DNA from: Paracoccaceae bacterium
GTDB taxonomy: Bacteria > Pseudomonadota > Alphaproteobacteria > Rhodobacterales > Rhodobacteraceae
Assembly (NCBI GenBank): GCA_958296035.1
Contig: OY282431.1
Coordinates: 744,001-808,000 of the forward strand
DNA: 64,000 bases
Reading direction: 5' to 3'
In this document: one piece after another, positions 10,456 to 19,443 of the stretch
Layout of the letters: each line of letters starts with the position of its first letter
Numbering within the stretch: position 1 is the first letter of the stretch
Made by a program: the position numbers and the translations under genes
Notes under the pieces: generated by a model
The model's input: only the letters and a program-made list of their open reading frames with translations
Database searches by the model: none
What the model was told of the DNA's origin: nothing

Positions 10456-11265
10456 CAGCGGGAATGCGCCACCTCGAATTGCAGAATTTCCTCGTATTAT
10501 TCAAACGGTACGGAAACAGATAGTTCTTTCACGGGGCGATGAAGGCACATCCGACTCGTTGGAGGAAGCTATAGCAGGCGCATTCGAGTGAGGCATCATT
10601 CGATTCCCCGATATTGGAGATGGCGGGCAACCGGCGACGGGGGAATTATTGCACACAACTATGCTTCGAATGGTTTCGATCAGGTTTTCATAGAATCATA
10701 GTCAAGTGCCGAGGGTATCCAAGCAAGGACAGGGCTAGACTTCCATGGTAAATCCTCAGGGGCATAGAGTGATGTGACAGCCGAATTAAGCTTATCCAAA
10801 GCAAGCCGCAAAGTTACTTGAAGGTAACACCGGAGGCCCGCGAGGAGTTCCTGGAGGTGCATGCACCTCATTCTCTGGTGCTGCTCCAACTGGACGACGA
10901 CGAAATCAAGCAGGCCGCTATCATGGCTCCAACGCAGTCACAGACCGAGTTTTCAGCGGATGTGGTGCCCGCTTGGCGGCGGGTCAACTGAATTGGACAA
11001 GAAATTAGCTGCACGGTTTAACCGGGTGCGATAAAGTTAGCCAGTCCGGTATCCCAACACCCGGTAGATTAGAAGAAAAGGAAAGTGCACGGGTAACAGA
11101 GAACAAGGCAATGTACTACAATCGATGTCCGTGGACATCAGGCCAGAAAGGCGCACTTTACTGGTCCATGTCTTGTTCTTCTTGCCAAGGTGCCCAATTG
11201 AAGGACAGTTGCAGTAGATTTTCGCTGATACCGCAGGTGTTGCGAAGAAAACAGGTCAACTCATA
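10456..11265. other. Gene-free stretch with an ORF remnant
   Basis: About 810 bp. Apart from the open frame described at 10773-10991, no gene, RNA gene or repeat was recognised. The frame structure suggests decayed coding DNA. Confidence 0.4.
10773..10991 (+). pseudogene. Unrecognised open frame, probable gene remnant
   Basis: This frame is open from just after a TGA at 10770-10772 to TGA 10989-10991 but has no ATG or GTG start in a useful place. The product would be acidic and protein-like (KVTPEAREEFLEVHAPHS, then a run of Leu and Asp), unlike the usual antisense noise. No family is recognised. It may be the tail of a lost gene. Confidence 0.25.
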
Positions 11266-12183
11266 ATGTCTTGTGCGATTAAACGCCCCCGTCCCGTGCT
11301 TCTACACCGATACCGATTGTTGCTGTCGCTGCTCCAGATGTTTGGTGGATCCTTGCCTAGACTGGACTTCCAGAAATATCTTCTGCTGCATGAACTGGAA
11401 TTCGCCGCGGTGAGATCCTTTCATTTTGTCCCCTATAAGTTTGGTGCGTTTTCATTCCAGTCGTATGCTGATTGGCGCAATTTGATCGAACGCGGTCTTC
11501 TAGTGAACCACGCTGATTGGAAGTTGGCGACACAAGAAGATTTCCTTGCCGGGATTTCGGCCAAGAAAAGGCGAAACATCAAGGAGCTATGGTTGACCTA
11601 CGGTCATCTCAAGGGGGAGGATCTACTGCGAGCATCGTATCGTCGACATCCTTATTTTGCCATTAACAGTGAGCTCGCAGGGAAACTTATGAGCAGTGAA
11701 GAGCTTATCGCCATTGAAGATTCTCGTCCGACGGAAAAAATCGAGTGCCTTTTCACAATTGGATATGAGGGCTTGTCGATAGACTGCTACCTGGACAAGC
11801 TGGTGCGTAACAACATTGGCGTGCTGTGTGATATTCGGCACAATCCCGTGAGCCGAAAATATGGGTTTTCCAAGTCCACGCTTCAGCGAGCGGTCGAGAA
11901 GCTAGGCATGCGTTACGCGCATCTCAGGGAGTTGGGTATTCAATCTGTTGAGCGCCGCAAACTTGTGTCGCGGAAGGATTACGAGAACCTGTTTGCAAGG
12001 TATGAGGAGTCGACGCTTCGACATTCAAATGACGCCGTTGCGTTCGCGTCCCGACTGCTTGCTGAGAATGGTCGGATCGCCCTTACATGCTTTGAGGCCG
12101 ACGTTTCGTTTTGCCATCGCGGGCGCGTTGCCATCGCATTGTCAAGATTAACTGATTCCCCTGTTGCCATCACACACCTATAG
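11266..12183 (+). CDS. DUF488-domain protein with an extra N-terminal domain
   Basis: A 305-residue soluble protein. The C-terminal part, from about residue 163, is a DUF488 domain. It starts with FTIGYEGLSIDCYLDKL, continues with a CDIRHNPVSRKYGFSKSTL block and ends with ALTCFEADVSFCHRGRVA, whose Cys and His are family landmarks. The N-terminal part (residues 10-150) is a helical domain of the type that often precedes DUF488 in longer proteins. Biochemical function of the family is not known to me. It is followed after 7 bp by a broken gene of the type that normally accompanies such DUF488 proteins, so the pair formed a two-gene unit. Confidence 0.8.
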   Translation: MSCAIKRPRPVLLHRYRLLLSLLQMFGGSLPRLDFQKYLLLHELEFAAVRSFHFVPYKFGAFSFQSYADWRNLIERGLLVNHADWKLATQEDFLAGISAKKRRNIKELWLTYGHLKGEDLLRASYRRHPYFAINSELAGKLMSSEELIAIEDSRPTEKIECLFTIGYEGLSIDCYLDKLVRNNIGVLCDIRHNPVSRKYGFSKSTLQRAVEKLGMRYAHLRELGIQSVERRKLVSRKDYENLFARYEESTLRHSNDAVAFASRLLAENGRIALTCFEADVSFCHRGRVAIALSRLTDSPVAITHL

Positions 12184-12190
12184 AATTCCC

Positions 12191-12674
12191 ATGATTGTCC
12201 GCGAAAAGGTCTTGATCACGGTCAAGACATACCCGACTCTATCCAAAAAGCACACTGAACTGGTTTGCACTGCAGGCATTCGGGAAGACGGTTCGTGGGT
12301 GCGCATTTACCCAACTCCGTTTCGGTTTCTACATGATGCCAGCAAGTTCAAGAAATACGATATTATTGAGCTTGATTTGGAGCGTAATCCCAAGGACCGA
12401 CGACCTGAAAGCCATCGTCCAACAAACAAGGACGAAATCTGGAAGGTGGATTCCATAATACCGGGGCGGGACTGGTCGGAGCGCCGCCGCCGGGTCTTGG
12501 ACCCCACCAAAATCCAAACTGGAAAAATATCTGGACGATTTTGTCCATTCGGGAAAGCGAGATCTGTACTTTTTTCTCGGAACAATGTTGCGTTGGCATG
12601 GCCACTCACACAATCCCTACATCATCATTGGCGTTTTCTATCCACCTGTGTTGCAGCAAAGGCTGCTGTACTGA
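12191..12674 (+). pseudogene. Partner of the DUF488 gene, broken by an internal deletion and frameshift
   Basis: The N-terminal part starts at ATG 12191 (MIVREKVLITVKTYPTLS) and carries CTAGIREDGSWVRIYPTPFR and KKYDIIELDLERNPKDRRPE. I recognise this as the conserved start of a protein often encoded next to DUF488 genes. After about residue 110 the reading frame changes. A second frame (about 12519-12674) holds the expected C-terminal block GKRDLYFFLGTMLRWHG and PYIIIGVFYPPV, ending at TGA 12672-12674. The middle of the protein is missing. So the gene lost an internal segment and is out of frame. Its role is unknown, and the intact DUF488 gene may now be orphaned. Confidence 0.75.
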
Positions 12675-13105
12675 TTTATGTAACCTGCTTTAACGGGTTA
12701 AGAGTGCTTAGATTATTTGGTCAACCGCGAAGCCAAATTGGGAATTGACTTTCTTGCGTGAAGGCGAATCCATTTCGATTTTTGACGCGATGGGAGCAGG
12801 CAAAGATAAAGTCGACTGGCCGACAAACGAATCAAGCCCCTCCGGAAACCCGGTAGCCCGACCTTATGGCGCAGTCGCGACTGCACGGTATTGCAGCTGC
12901 CACAAGACAGGCGAACCTGTCGTAACAGTTGCGTGCTCTTGACTCAGCATTGCCGGTCCGAAAGTTGACTTGGAACCGAACTACCACACGGCCGGACCAA
13001 GGAGTGTCGAATCCTGCTTTCCATGTTGATAAAAGGCGAAAGTCGGGGACATGAAGTGGCGCTGTCGAGCTCATTCACCGCGTCGTAAGTGCATAGGGTG
13101 TAACA
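12675..13105. other. Gene-free stretch
   Basis: About 430 bp between the broken DUF488 partner and the acetyltransferase gene. No gene, RNA or repeat recognised. The promoter of the acetyltransferase must lie at its right end. Confidence 0.35.
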
Positions 13106-13843
13106 ATGAAGAGTAACGCCAGGATGTTGCGTGTCGGAAAATCGATCGGTGAGTGGACCGTGCCTCGCAGACCAACCCTTTTCCGCCTGGCTGGCCAGTA
13201 TTGCCTACTGGAACGTCTTGATGCAAGACGCCATGCAGAAGAATTGTACAAGTTCAATGCAACCGACAAAGCCAACCGCATCTGGACGTATTTGCCATAC
13301 GGTCCGTTCCTGCTGATGGACGACTATCAATATTGGGTGCAAAAAGTTTCTTGGCAAGACGATCCTTACTTTTGGGCCATCTTTAGCTATGACGCCAACT
13401 GTTTCTGTGGCGTCGCTTCCTGGTTGCGGATCTATCCCGAGAGGGGAAGTATCGAAGTTGGCCACATTAACTACTCGCCTTTGTTGCAGCGCACCCGTGC
13501 TGGCACTGAGGCGATGTTTATCATGCTGAGATGGGCCTTCCAGAATGGCTATCGGCGCTACGAATGGAAGTGTGATGCCCTCAATCTGGCATCCATGAGA
13601 GCTGCAGAGAGATTAGGATTGTCGTTCGAGGGTATTTTCAGGCAAGCCACAATTTGCAAGGGAAGAAACCGCGATACAGCTTGGTTTGCAGCGGTGGACA
13701 GCGAATGGCCGCAATTGCAGGAGGCATTTGAAGCCTGGCTTTCTCCGGACAATTTCGATGAACACGGGATTGAGAAACGTTCATTGCGCAGCTTGACCCA
13801 AAGTATCCTGGTTAAACGATTTGCAGATGAAGTCCCGGCCTGA
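13106..13843 (+). CDS. GNAT-family N-acetyltransferase (RimJ/RimL-like)
   Basis: A 245-residue cytosolic acetyltransferase using acetyl-CoA. The family look is of RimL-type proteins with an N-terminal LERLDARRHAEELYKFN segment. They carry a strand with GHINYSPLLQRTRAGTEAM, where the acetyl-CoA pyrophosphate-binding loop lies, and a C-terminal block with CDALNLASMRAAERLGLSFE. Substrates of this branch vary (ribosomal protein N-termini, small amines), so none is proposed. The ATG at 13106 gives a slightly extended N-terminus; an internal start is possible. It is not clustered with related genes. Confidence 0.82.
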   Translation: MKSNARMLRVGKSIGEWTVPRRPTLFRLAGQYCLLERLDARRHAEELYKFNATDKANRIWTYLPYGPFLLMDDYQYWVQKVSWQDDPYFWAIFSYDANCFCGVASWLRIYPERGSIEVGHINYSPLLQRTRAGTEAMFIMLRWAFQNGYRRYEWKCDALNLASMRAAERLGLSFEGIFRQATICKGRNRDTAWFAAVDSEWPQLQEAFEAWLSPDNFDEHGIEKRSLRSLTQSILVKRFADEVPA

Positions 13844-14212
13844 CAATCGAAACCGGCGCCGGGCAGGCATGATCGTTTTCCATTCTGCCAATTGAGCACC
13901 GACATACTATTGGTCCTCGCACGCATCGCTTCGCTATCATGATAGGCTGAATTCTACACTCGTCTGTGGGACCTGAGAACAAAAGGCAGCGTTGATCGGA
14001 ACAGGGCCTGATGGTTCAGGAATTGCAAATGCGGATTACTGAGGAATGTGACAGCACATGAAAGCGCTTGGTCCAGCCAGCGATGGGTCGCTGTCACAAA
14101 CACCGAGATTGTCGGATGCTAGAGTCACGCAATAGGAAAGACCGCAAACCGTTTCGTTATCGGCTATCGGCAATTCGAAATTCGAGCAGAAGAATGAGCA
14201 ACCAGGAAAATC
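13844..14212. other. Gene-free stretch upstream of uvrC
   Basis: About 370 bp. It should contain the uvrC promoter. I looked for an alphaproteobacterial LexA box (GTTC-N7-GTTC) and did not find a convincing one. Confidence 0.35.
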
Positions 14213-16171
14213 GTGCTATACCTGCCCCGGCAAGAATCGCGACAGGCGGTAATTGAATATATGCCGGAGTTGACCGCTAACACTATGCGTGGACTGGACT
14301 CTCCACAAGCGAATGCGACCTCCACTAGCGGTCTGCAAGGAGCGGAATGCATTCGGCATTATGCCGAATTATTGGACGGTAGCCCGGGCGTATATCGAAT
14401 GCTGGGTGCCAAGGGCGAAGTGCTCTATGTCGGAAAGGCAAAGAACCTGCGCAACAGGGTCAAGAGTTACACCAACATATCCGGACTCAATGCACGACTT
14501 CGCAAGATGGTTGAATCCACTTTTTCGATGATGTTCTTGACGACAAGAACCGAAACCGAAGCACTTCTGCTCGAGCAAAATCTAATCAAGCAACTGAAAC
14601 CCGGTTTTAACGTACTGCTTCGTGACGACAAGAGTTTCCCGGGAATCCACATTTCGACGGATCACGAATTCCCGCTGATTCGCAAACATCGGGGTAGGCG
14701 GGCCGCGAAAGGTGAGTATTTCGGTCCCTTTGCATCCGCTGCGGCGGTAAACAGAACGTTGGCACAATTGCAAAAGGCCTTCCTCTTGCGAAGCTGTCCG
14801 GATTCGGTGTTCAACAACAGGAGCCGCCCCTGCCTACAATACCAGATCAAGCGCTGCAGCGCGCCCTGCGTTGGACATATCTCCCGTTTCGAATATCGCA
14901 AACTGGTTGCCGATGCGAAGAACTTCTTGCTCGGACGCAGCTCACAAATCCAGAAGAACCTGGCTGACCAAATGAACGATGCTGCCGCGGCACTGGAATT
15001 TGAGCGAGCGGCTGCCTTGCGCGATCGAATTCGGGCCCTGACCCAGGTGCAGTCTGTACAGGGAATCAACCCCAGAACACTGGCAGACGGCGACATCGTG
15101 GGCCTTTTCATGCGTGGCGGGCAGGTGTGCGTTCAGGTATTTTTTATCCGGGGCAACAAGAACTGGGGCAACCGCGCATATTTTCCCAAGAATGGCTCCG
15201 ACACACATGAGGAGGATGTCCTGTCCGCATTTCTGGTGCAGTTTTACAGTACGAAGCAGCCGCCCCCATTGCTCATCACGTCACACTTGCCGACTGATCC
15301 GGAAATGCTGGAATCCATTTTGTCGAACCAACGCGGCAAACGGGTTCGGATCGTAATTCCCAGGCGGGGTGAAAAGGCTGCGCTTGTCGAGAATGCAATC
15401 CGCAATGCCAGGGAATCGCTGGCACTCAAAATGGCAGAAGTGGCAACCCAGACCAGACTGATGGAAAGTTTGGCTGCTATCCTGGGCCTTGATGAAACAC
15501 CACAGCGAATCGAAGTGTTCGACAACTCCCATCTCCTGGGGAGCAATCCGGTCGGCGCAATGATTGCGGTTGGACGGGAAGGATTCCTGAAGGCAGGCTA
15601 CCGCAAATTCAATATCAAGCGGACGGATGCCCTTCCGGGTGACGATTACGCCATGGTCGACGAAGTAATAACCAGACGGTTTCGTCGCCTGGTCGAGGAA
15701 GACGGTGCAAGAATGACGGAAGCCTGGCCCGATGCTGTTCTAATTGATGGCGGCGCCGGGCAAGTTTCGGCAGCGGTGAAGGCACTCCACGAACTCGGCA
15801 TTGGTGATCTTCCAGTCATGGGTGTGGCAAAGGGCAAGGAAAGAAATCAAGGCAAGGAACAGTTCCACTTTCCTGACCGCACAAGCGTGGCACTCGAGGC
15901 CAATGATCCTGTACTTTACTTCGTTCAGAGAATTCGCGACGAGGCACATCGCTTTGCAATTGGTGCACACCGGACACGCCGGGCGAAGGGCACCCGGGCT
16001 TCAAGTCTGTCCGGAATCCCGGGCATTGGACCAGCGCGAAAATCTGCCCTCCTTTCCCACTTTGGATCAGCAAATGCAGTACGCAACGCGGGAGTGGAAG
16101 ACCTCAAGCTGGTCAGGGGCATTTCGGCAGGGTTGGCCAAGACCATCCACCAGCACCTGCACGAGAAGTGA
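14213..16171 (+). CDS. uvrC: Excinuclease ABC subunit C
   Basis: UvrC makes both incisions in nucleotide excision repair after UvrAB has loaded on damaged DNA. Domains seen in order are: the GIY-YIG nuclease (about residues 58-140, GVYRMLGAKGEVLYVGKAKN and the TEALLLEQNLIKQ helix), which cuts 3'; a UVR motif that contacts UvrB (about 245-275); the RNase-H-like 5' nuclease (EVFDNSHLLGSNPVGAM, DYAMVDEV, LIDGGAGQ); and a C-terminal helix-hairpin-helix pair (GIPGIGPARKSALLSHFGS). The listed start is GTG 14213 with AGGA 6 bp upstream. ATGs at 14261 and 14285 are alternatives. It is followed by pgsA after 7 bp, the usual alphaproteobacterial order. Confidence 0.96.
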   Translation: MLYLPRQESRQAVIEYMPELTANTMRGLDSPQANATSTSGLQGAECIRHYAELLDGSPGVYRMLGAKGEVLYVGKAKNLRNRVKSYTNISGLNARLRKMVESTFSMMFLTTRTETEALLLEQNLIKQLKPGFNVLLRDDKSFPGIHISTDHEFPLIRKHRGRRAAKGEYFGPFASAAAVNRTLAQLQKAFLLRSCPDSVFNNRSRPCLQYQIKRCSAPCVGHISRFEYRKLVADAKNFLLGRSSQIQKNLADQMNDAAAALEFERAAALRDRIRALTQVQSVQGINPRTLADGDIVGLFMRGGQVCVQVFFIRGNKNWGNRAYFPKNGSDTHEEDVLSAFLVQFYSTKQPPPLLITSHLPTDPEMLESILSNQRGKRVRIVIPRRGEKAALVENAIRNARESLALKMAEVATQTRLMESLAAILGLDETPQRIEVFDNSHLLGSNPVGAMIAVGREGFLKAGYRKFNIKRTDALPGDDYAMVDEVITRRFRRLVEEDGARMTEAWPDAVLIDGGAGQVSAAVKALHELGIGDLPVMGVAKGKERNQGKEQFHFPDRTSVALEANDPVLYFVQRIRDEAHRFAIGAHRTRRAKGTRASSLSGIPGIGPARKSALLSHFGSANAVRNAGVEDLKLVRGISAGLAKTIHQHLHEK

Positions 16172-16178
16172 AGCGCGA

Positions 16179-16802
16179 ATGGCTGTTCTGACCCTGCCAA
16201 CCTACATTACACTGGCTAGGATCGTGCTGGCCATTGCCGTGGCAGCGGTCTTTGCTTACAGTACTTCGGCGGGTGCTGCCTGGCTGGCTGCAGGCCTGTT
16301 TGCAATTGCTTCAATGCTGGATTTTCTTGACGGATTTCTGGCGCGACGGCTTGACCTGGTTTCTCCGTTGGGACGCATGCTCGACCCGATTGCCGACAAG
16401 GTCCTTGTTCTCGTCGTGCTCGTTGCGATGGTCAGTCGGACGGAGCACGCGGCATGGCTACTTCCTCCCGTAATTTTGATAATTGTCCGGGAAGTCGGAA
16501 TCAGCGGCATTCGAGAATTTGTAGCCGGTGAGGGTACTGTCTTGTCCTCGACCTTGCTTGCCAAGGCCAAGACTACGTTTCAGTTGATTGCCGTCGCGGC
16601 ATTGTTGATCGCACATGCACTGCACCTTGAACAGGACGGGGCCGGTCCAGGAAGTGACCTTGCTCCGGCCATGACGGGATGGAACGGAATGGAAGTTGCA
16701 GGTACTGGGCTGCTATGGTTGGCAGCAGTGCTGACGCTGGCCAGCGGCGTGGGTTACGTGCGCTCCGCGGTTTGCCAATTGCAGGGAAAGACGCAGAAAT
16801 GA
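16179..16802 (+). CDS. pgsA: CDP-diacylglycerol-glycerol-3-phosphate 3-phosphatidyltransferase
   Basis: This integral membrane enzyme makes phosphatidylglycerol phosphate, the committed step to phosphatidylglycerol and cardiolipin. The 207 residues include several membrane helices. The CDP-alcohol phosphotransferase motif DGFLARRLDLVSPLGRMLD, followed by PIAD, gives the D-G-x2-A-R-x8-G-x3-D-x3-D pattern. The reading frame is open further upstream inside uvrC, but the ATG at 16179 gives the normal N-terminus (MAVLTLPTYITLARI). Its TGA overlaps the ATG of moaD (ATGA), so translation is probably coupled. Confidence 0.94.
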   Translation: MAVLTLPTYITLARIVLAIAVAAVFAYSTSAGAAWLAAGLFAIASMLDFLDGFLARRLDLVSPLGRMLDPIADKVLVLVVLVAMVSRTEHAAWLLPPVILIIVREVGISGIREFVAGEGTVLSSTLLAKAKTTFQLIAVAALLIAHALHLEQDGAGPGSDLAPAMTGWNGMEVAGTGLLWLAAVLTLASGVGYVRSAVCQLQGKTQK

Positions 16803-17053
16803 AGCAGGTCGAGGTCAAATATTTTGCCTGGGTTCGCGAGCGGATCGGCTTGTCCGGCGAACTGGTTTCCACAGATGCGGATACGGTCAGAGAGCTGGTG
16901 GTGGAGCTAAGAGCACGGGAACAAAGATACGAACTGGCTTTCTCGGACCTGGCTTCTCTTCGGGTGGCCGTGAATCACACGCTTCGAGACCTTGATACAG
17001 CAATTGAGGACGGTGCCGAAGTCGCATTCTTTCCACCCATGACCGGAGGGTGA
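16799..17053 (+). CDS. moaD: Molybdopterin synthase sulfur-carrier subunit
   Basis: MoaD is a ubiquitin-fold carrier whose C-terminal glycine becomes a thiocarboxylate. It donates sulfur to precursor Z in the MoaE active site. The 84-residue product starts MKQVEVKYFAWVRERIGLSG and ends PPMTGG, the required di-glycine tail. The ATG at 16799 overlaps the pgsA stop, and moaE begins 1 bp after the moaD stop, so uvrC-pgsA-moaD-moaE reads as an operon. Confidence 0.95.
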   Translation: MKQVEVKYFAWVRERIGLSGELVSTDADTVRELVVELRAREQRYELAFSDLASLRVAVNHTLRDLDTAIEDGAEVAFFPPMTGG

Positions 17054-17054
17054 C

Positions 17055-17504
17055 ATGCGAGTTGAGGTTCAGGCAGAACCATTTGTTCCGGGGGAACAGT
17101 TATCAAAGTTTCACGCCGACCGTATTGATGCAGGCGCACTGGTTAGTTTCAGCGGTATAGTTCGCAGCGACAAGCTTGATCCTGTCAACATGCTGGAAAT
17201 CGAACACTATCCGGGGATGACAGAAAGGGCGATACGGGCCATTGTTGACGAAGCGGTTGAGCGCTGGCAATTGATCGACTGTCTTGTAATCCACCGGCAC
17301 GGTCAGCTTTTCCCCGGCGACCACATCATGATGGTCGCAACTCTGGCAAGACATCGCGGTGCTGCATTCGCGGCAGCGGAATTCCTGATGGACTTCCTTA
17401 AATCACGCGCTCCGTTCTGGAAGAAGGAATTCACCGCACAAGGTCAGCGATGGGTTGACAGCCGGCAAGAGGATGAAGCTGCCATCGACAGATGGTCCGG
17501 CTAG
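17055..17504 (+). CDS. moaE: Molybdopterin synthase catalytic subunit
   Basis: MoaE forms a heterotetramer with MoaD and inserts two sulfurs into precursor Z to make molybdopterin. The 149 residues have the family signature HRHGQLFPGDHIMMVA and the FLKSRAPFWKKE block, with catalytic lysines at 116 and 123/124. The IEHYPGMTERA segment is also conserved. Its TAG stop shares bases with the stop codon of the convergent ubiA inside a 14-bp palindrome. A moaB-type gene lies at 28.4 kb, so cofactor genes are scattered in this genome. Confidence 0.95.
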   Translation: MRVEVQAEPFVPGEQLSKFHADRIDAGALVSFSGIVRSDKLDPVNMLEIEHYPGMTERAIRAIVDEAVERWQLIDCLVIHRHGQLFPGDHIMMVATLARHRGAAFAAAEFLMDFLKSRAPFWKKEFTAQGQRWVDSRQEDEAAIDRWSG

Positions 17505-18454
17505 CCGGAGAAGATCACCGAAATCGCTGCTGCCAGGGCGAGAAATGAGGCAAGTAACAGTCCGGCGTCTCGGTTTGAACGAAAAATGGTAAGGCACGAA
17601 TTCGGATTGTTTATCTCCAACCGTCGCGTCTGAATTCGCAAATGATTTCCAAAGGCCACGACTCCCGCTGCCGCCGCGGCGATTGCCAATCCGGTTGCCT
17701 GGCCGAGTAACGCTGTTGCCATCGCTGCTGCAACCAGCCCCACTGAGGTCAGACCAAAGCCGGCTAACCAGCGAGGTGTTGCAGCTCCCAGCTTTCTGGC
17801 TGTCGACTTAATGCCTGCCAATTCGTCGTCTGTCTTGTCCTGATGCGCATAGATCGTGTCATAGAACAGCGTCCACAGTATCCCGCCCAGATAAAGCAAG
17901 ACAGGAGCCATTGTCAGTCCACCACTGTGCGCGGCCCAGCCCAGAAGCGCACCCCAGTTAAATGCGATGCCGAGAAAAATCTGTGGCCACCAAGTAAAGC
18001 GTTTGGCAAACGGATACACAAAGACCGGCAGCAGCGAGGCGCATCCGAGCAAAATCGTATATCGATTGAAGGTCAGCAGAATGAGCAAGGCTATTGCCAG
18101 CTGTGCGACAAGCCATAGGTACGCCGCGCCTACCGATAATCGGCCGGAGGGCAGGGGGCGAGACCGGGTTCTCTTGACACTGGCATCAAGTTTGCGATCA
18201 GTTATGTCGTTCCAGGTGCAGCCGGCACCGCGCATCAGCACAGCCCCCAATGCACAACCAATTAGTATCCATGCGTCATGAATTCGAAAGTTTCCGCTGG
18301 TTGCGATGGCAAGCAACAGACCCCACCAGCAAGGCAGAAGGAGCAGCCATGAGCCTATCGGCCGGTCCACCCGCGACAATTGCAGGTACGGGACAGTCCA
18401 TTTGGGTGCATGGGAGTAAACCCAGTTATCCTCGACAGCATCTGCAACTCTCAT
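17501..18454 (-). CDS. ubiA: 4-hydroxybenzoate polyprenyltransferase
   Basis: UbiA attaches the polyprenyl tail to 4-hydroxybenzoate in ubiquinone synthesis, within the inner membrane. The protein has about 317 residues with many membrane helices. The first Asp-rich motif is NDITDRKLDASVKRTRSRPL and the second is YAHQDKTDDELAGIKST. These bind the polyprenyl diphosphate through magnesium. The frame stays open upstream, but the ATG at 18454 (MRVADAVEDNWVYS) fits family length and leaves 52 bp to the divergent rsmE start. This ubiA/rsmE arrangement is common in Alphaproteobacteria. It converges on moaE with overlapping stop codons. Confidence 0.93.
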   Translation of the reverse strand: MRVADAVEDNWVYSHAPKWTVPYLQLSRVDRPIGSWLLLLPCWWGLLLAIATSGNFRIHDAWILIGCALGAVLMRGAGCTWNDITDRKLDASVKRTRSRPLPSGRLSVGAAYLWLVAQLAIALLILLTFNRYTILLGCASLLPVFVYPFAKRFTWWPQIFLGIAFNWGALLGWAAHSGGLTMAPVLLYLGGILWTLFYDTIYAHQDKTDDELAGIKSTARKLGAATPRWLAGFGLTSVGLVAAAMATALLGQATGLAIAAAAAGVVAFGNHLRIQTRRLEINNPNSCLTIFRSNRDAGLLLASFLALAAAISVIFSG

Positions 18455-18506
18455 GATTCTCGTCCAACTGACTGGAATCCGCACTGAATCTTCGTAATCC
18501 TGCGGA

Positions 18507-19244
18507 ATGGCCCGTTCCCGACCATTGGCAAGAGTATACAGTGACCATTCCCTGGCGGAAGGACAAACAGTCAGAATTGATTCTGCCAAGGCCCATCACC
18601 TCCGAAATGTTCTGCGGGCCAAGCCGGGAGAACATGTGCGGATGTTCAATGACCGCGACGGTGAATGGCAAGTCAAACTTGTGGATTCCGGTGCAAGAAA
18701 CATCGTTGCGGGAACATGTCAAGTACAGATCGCAGCAGCGGACATCTTGCCTGATGTGTGGCTGCTCTTTGCACCCCTGAAGAAGGTCCGCATCGACTAT
18801 GTCGTGGAAAAGGCTACCGAGATTGGCGTATCCAGGTTGATGCCTGTAACGACACAGTACACGATGGCATCCCGTATTTCGGTCGGCCGGCTGACCTCAC
18901 TGGCCATCTCTTCGACAGAACAATGTGGCGGTATCACGGTTCCTTGCATCCAACCCTTACAAAAACTGGAATCGGTCCTTGAAAATTGGCCTGGAGATCG
19001 CATCCTTTGCTACTGTGACGAGACCATGCTTGCCTGGCCCAATGAGATTCCGGGTTATCAAAGGGATGGTAAGTATGCCGTACTTGTCGGCCCGGAAGGC
19101 GGGTTTTCGCCCCGTGAACGGCAATATTTGCGGGGGCTGGAGTTTGTAGTTCCCTTTGCCCTGGGTCCACGTATCATGCGTGCAGAGACGGCCGCCGTAG
19201 TGGCCTTGACTCTGCTCCATAGTTCTGGCTCGCGCGCCGCATAA
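18507..19244 (+). CDS. rsmE: 16S rRNA (uracil-1498-N3)-methyltransferase
   Basis: RsmE methylates U1498 of 16S rRNA in the 30S subunit using S-adenosylmethionine. The 245-residue protein has an N-terminal PUA-like region (AKAHHLRNVLRAKPGEHVRM) and a C-terminal SPOUT knot. The knot shows the AdoMet-binding GPEGGFSPRE loop and the LGPRIMRAETAAVVAL segment. The preferred start is the ATG at 18507. It is followed by gshA after 200 bp on the same strand, as in many relatives. Confidence 0.94.
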   Translation: MARSRPLARVYSDHSLAEGQTVRIDSAKAHHLRNVLRAKPGEHVRMFNDRDGEWQVKLVDSGARNIVAGTCQVQIAAADILPDVWLLFAPLKKVRIDYVVEKATEIGVSRLMPVTTQYTMASRISVGRLTSLAISSTEQCGGITVPCIQPLQKLESVLENWPGDRILCYCDETMLAWPNEIPGYQRDGKYAVLVGPEGGFSPRERQYLRGLEFVVPFALGPRIMRAETAAVVALTLLHSSGSRAA

Positions 19245-19443
19245 TTGTAGAAGAGTGATCGCAATGAATTCCGGGTGTCGGCAGCATCTTTCAGGTATCT
19301 TGCCGAACTGTCGCGGCAGGCGGCGGGTTCCGGCAGGTCCCTATCTGACGGTAGAGGATTGGAAGGCAAGAGCTGTAGAGGCTAACCTCATCGTGCATAA
19401 GCCTGTCGCAGAGTTCAGGTAGCACCGGACCGAGGGCAAGTTT

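Noticed and set aside
13844-14212. Possible LexA box before uvrC
   Set aside because: No GTTC-N7-GTTC arrangement was found.
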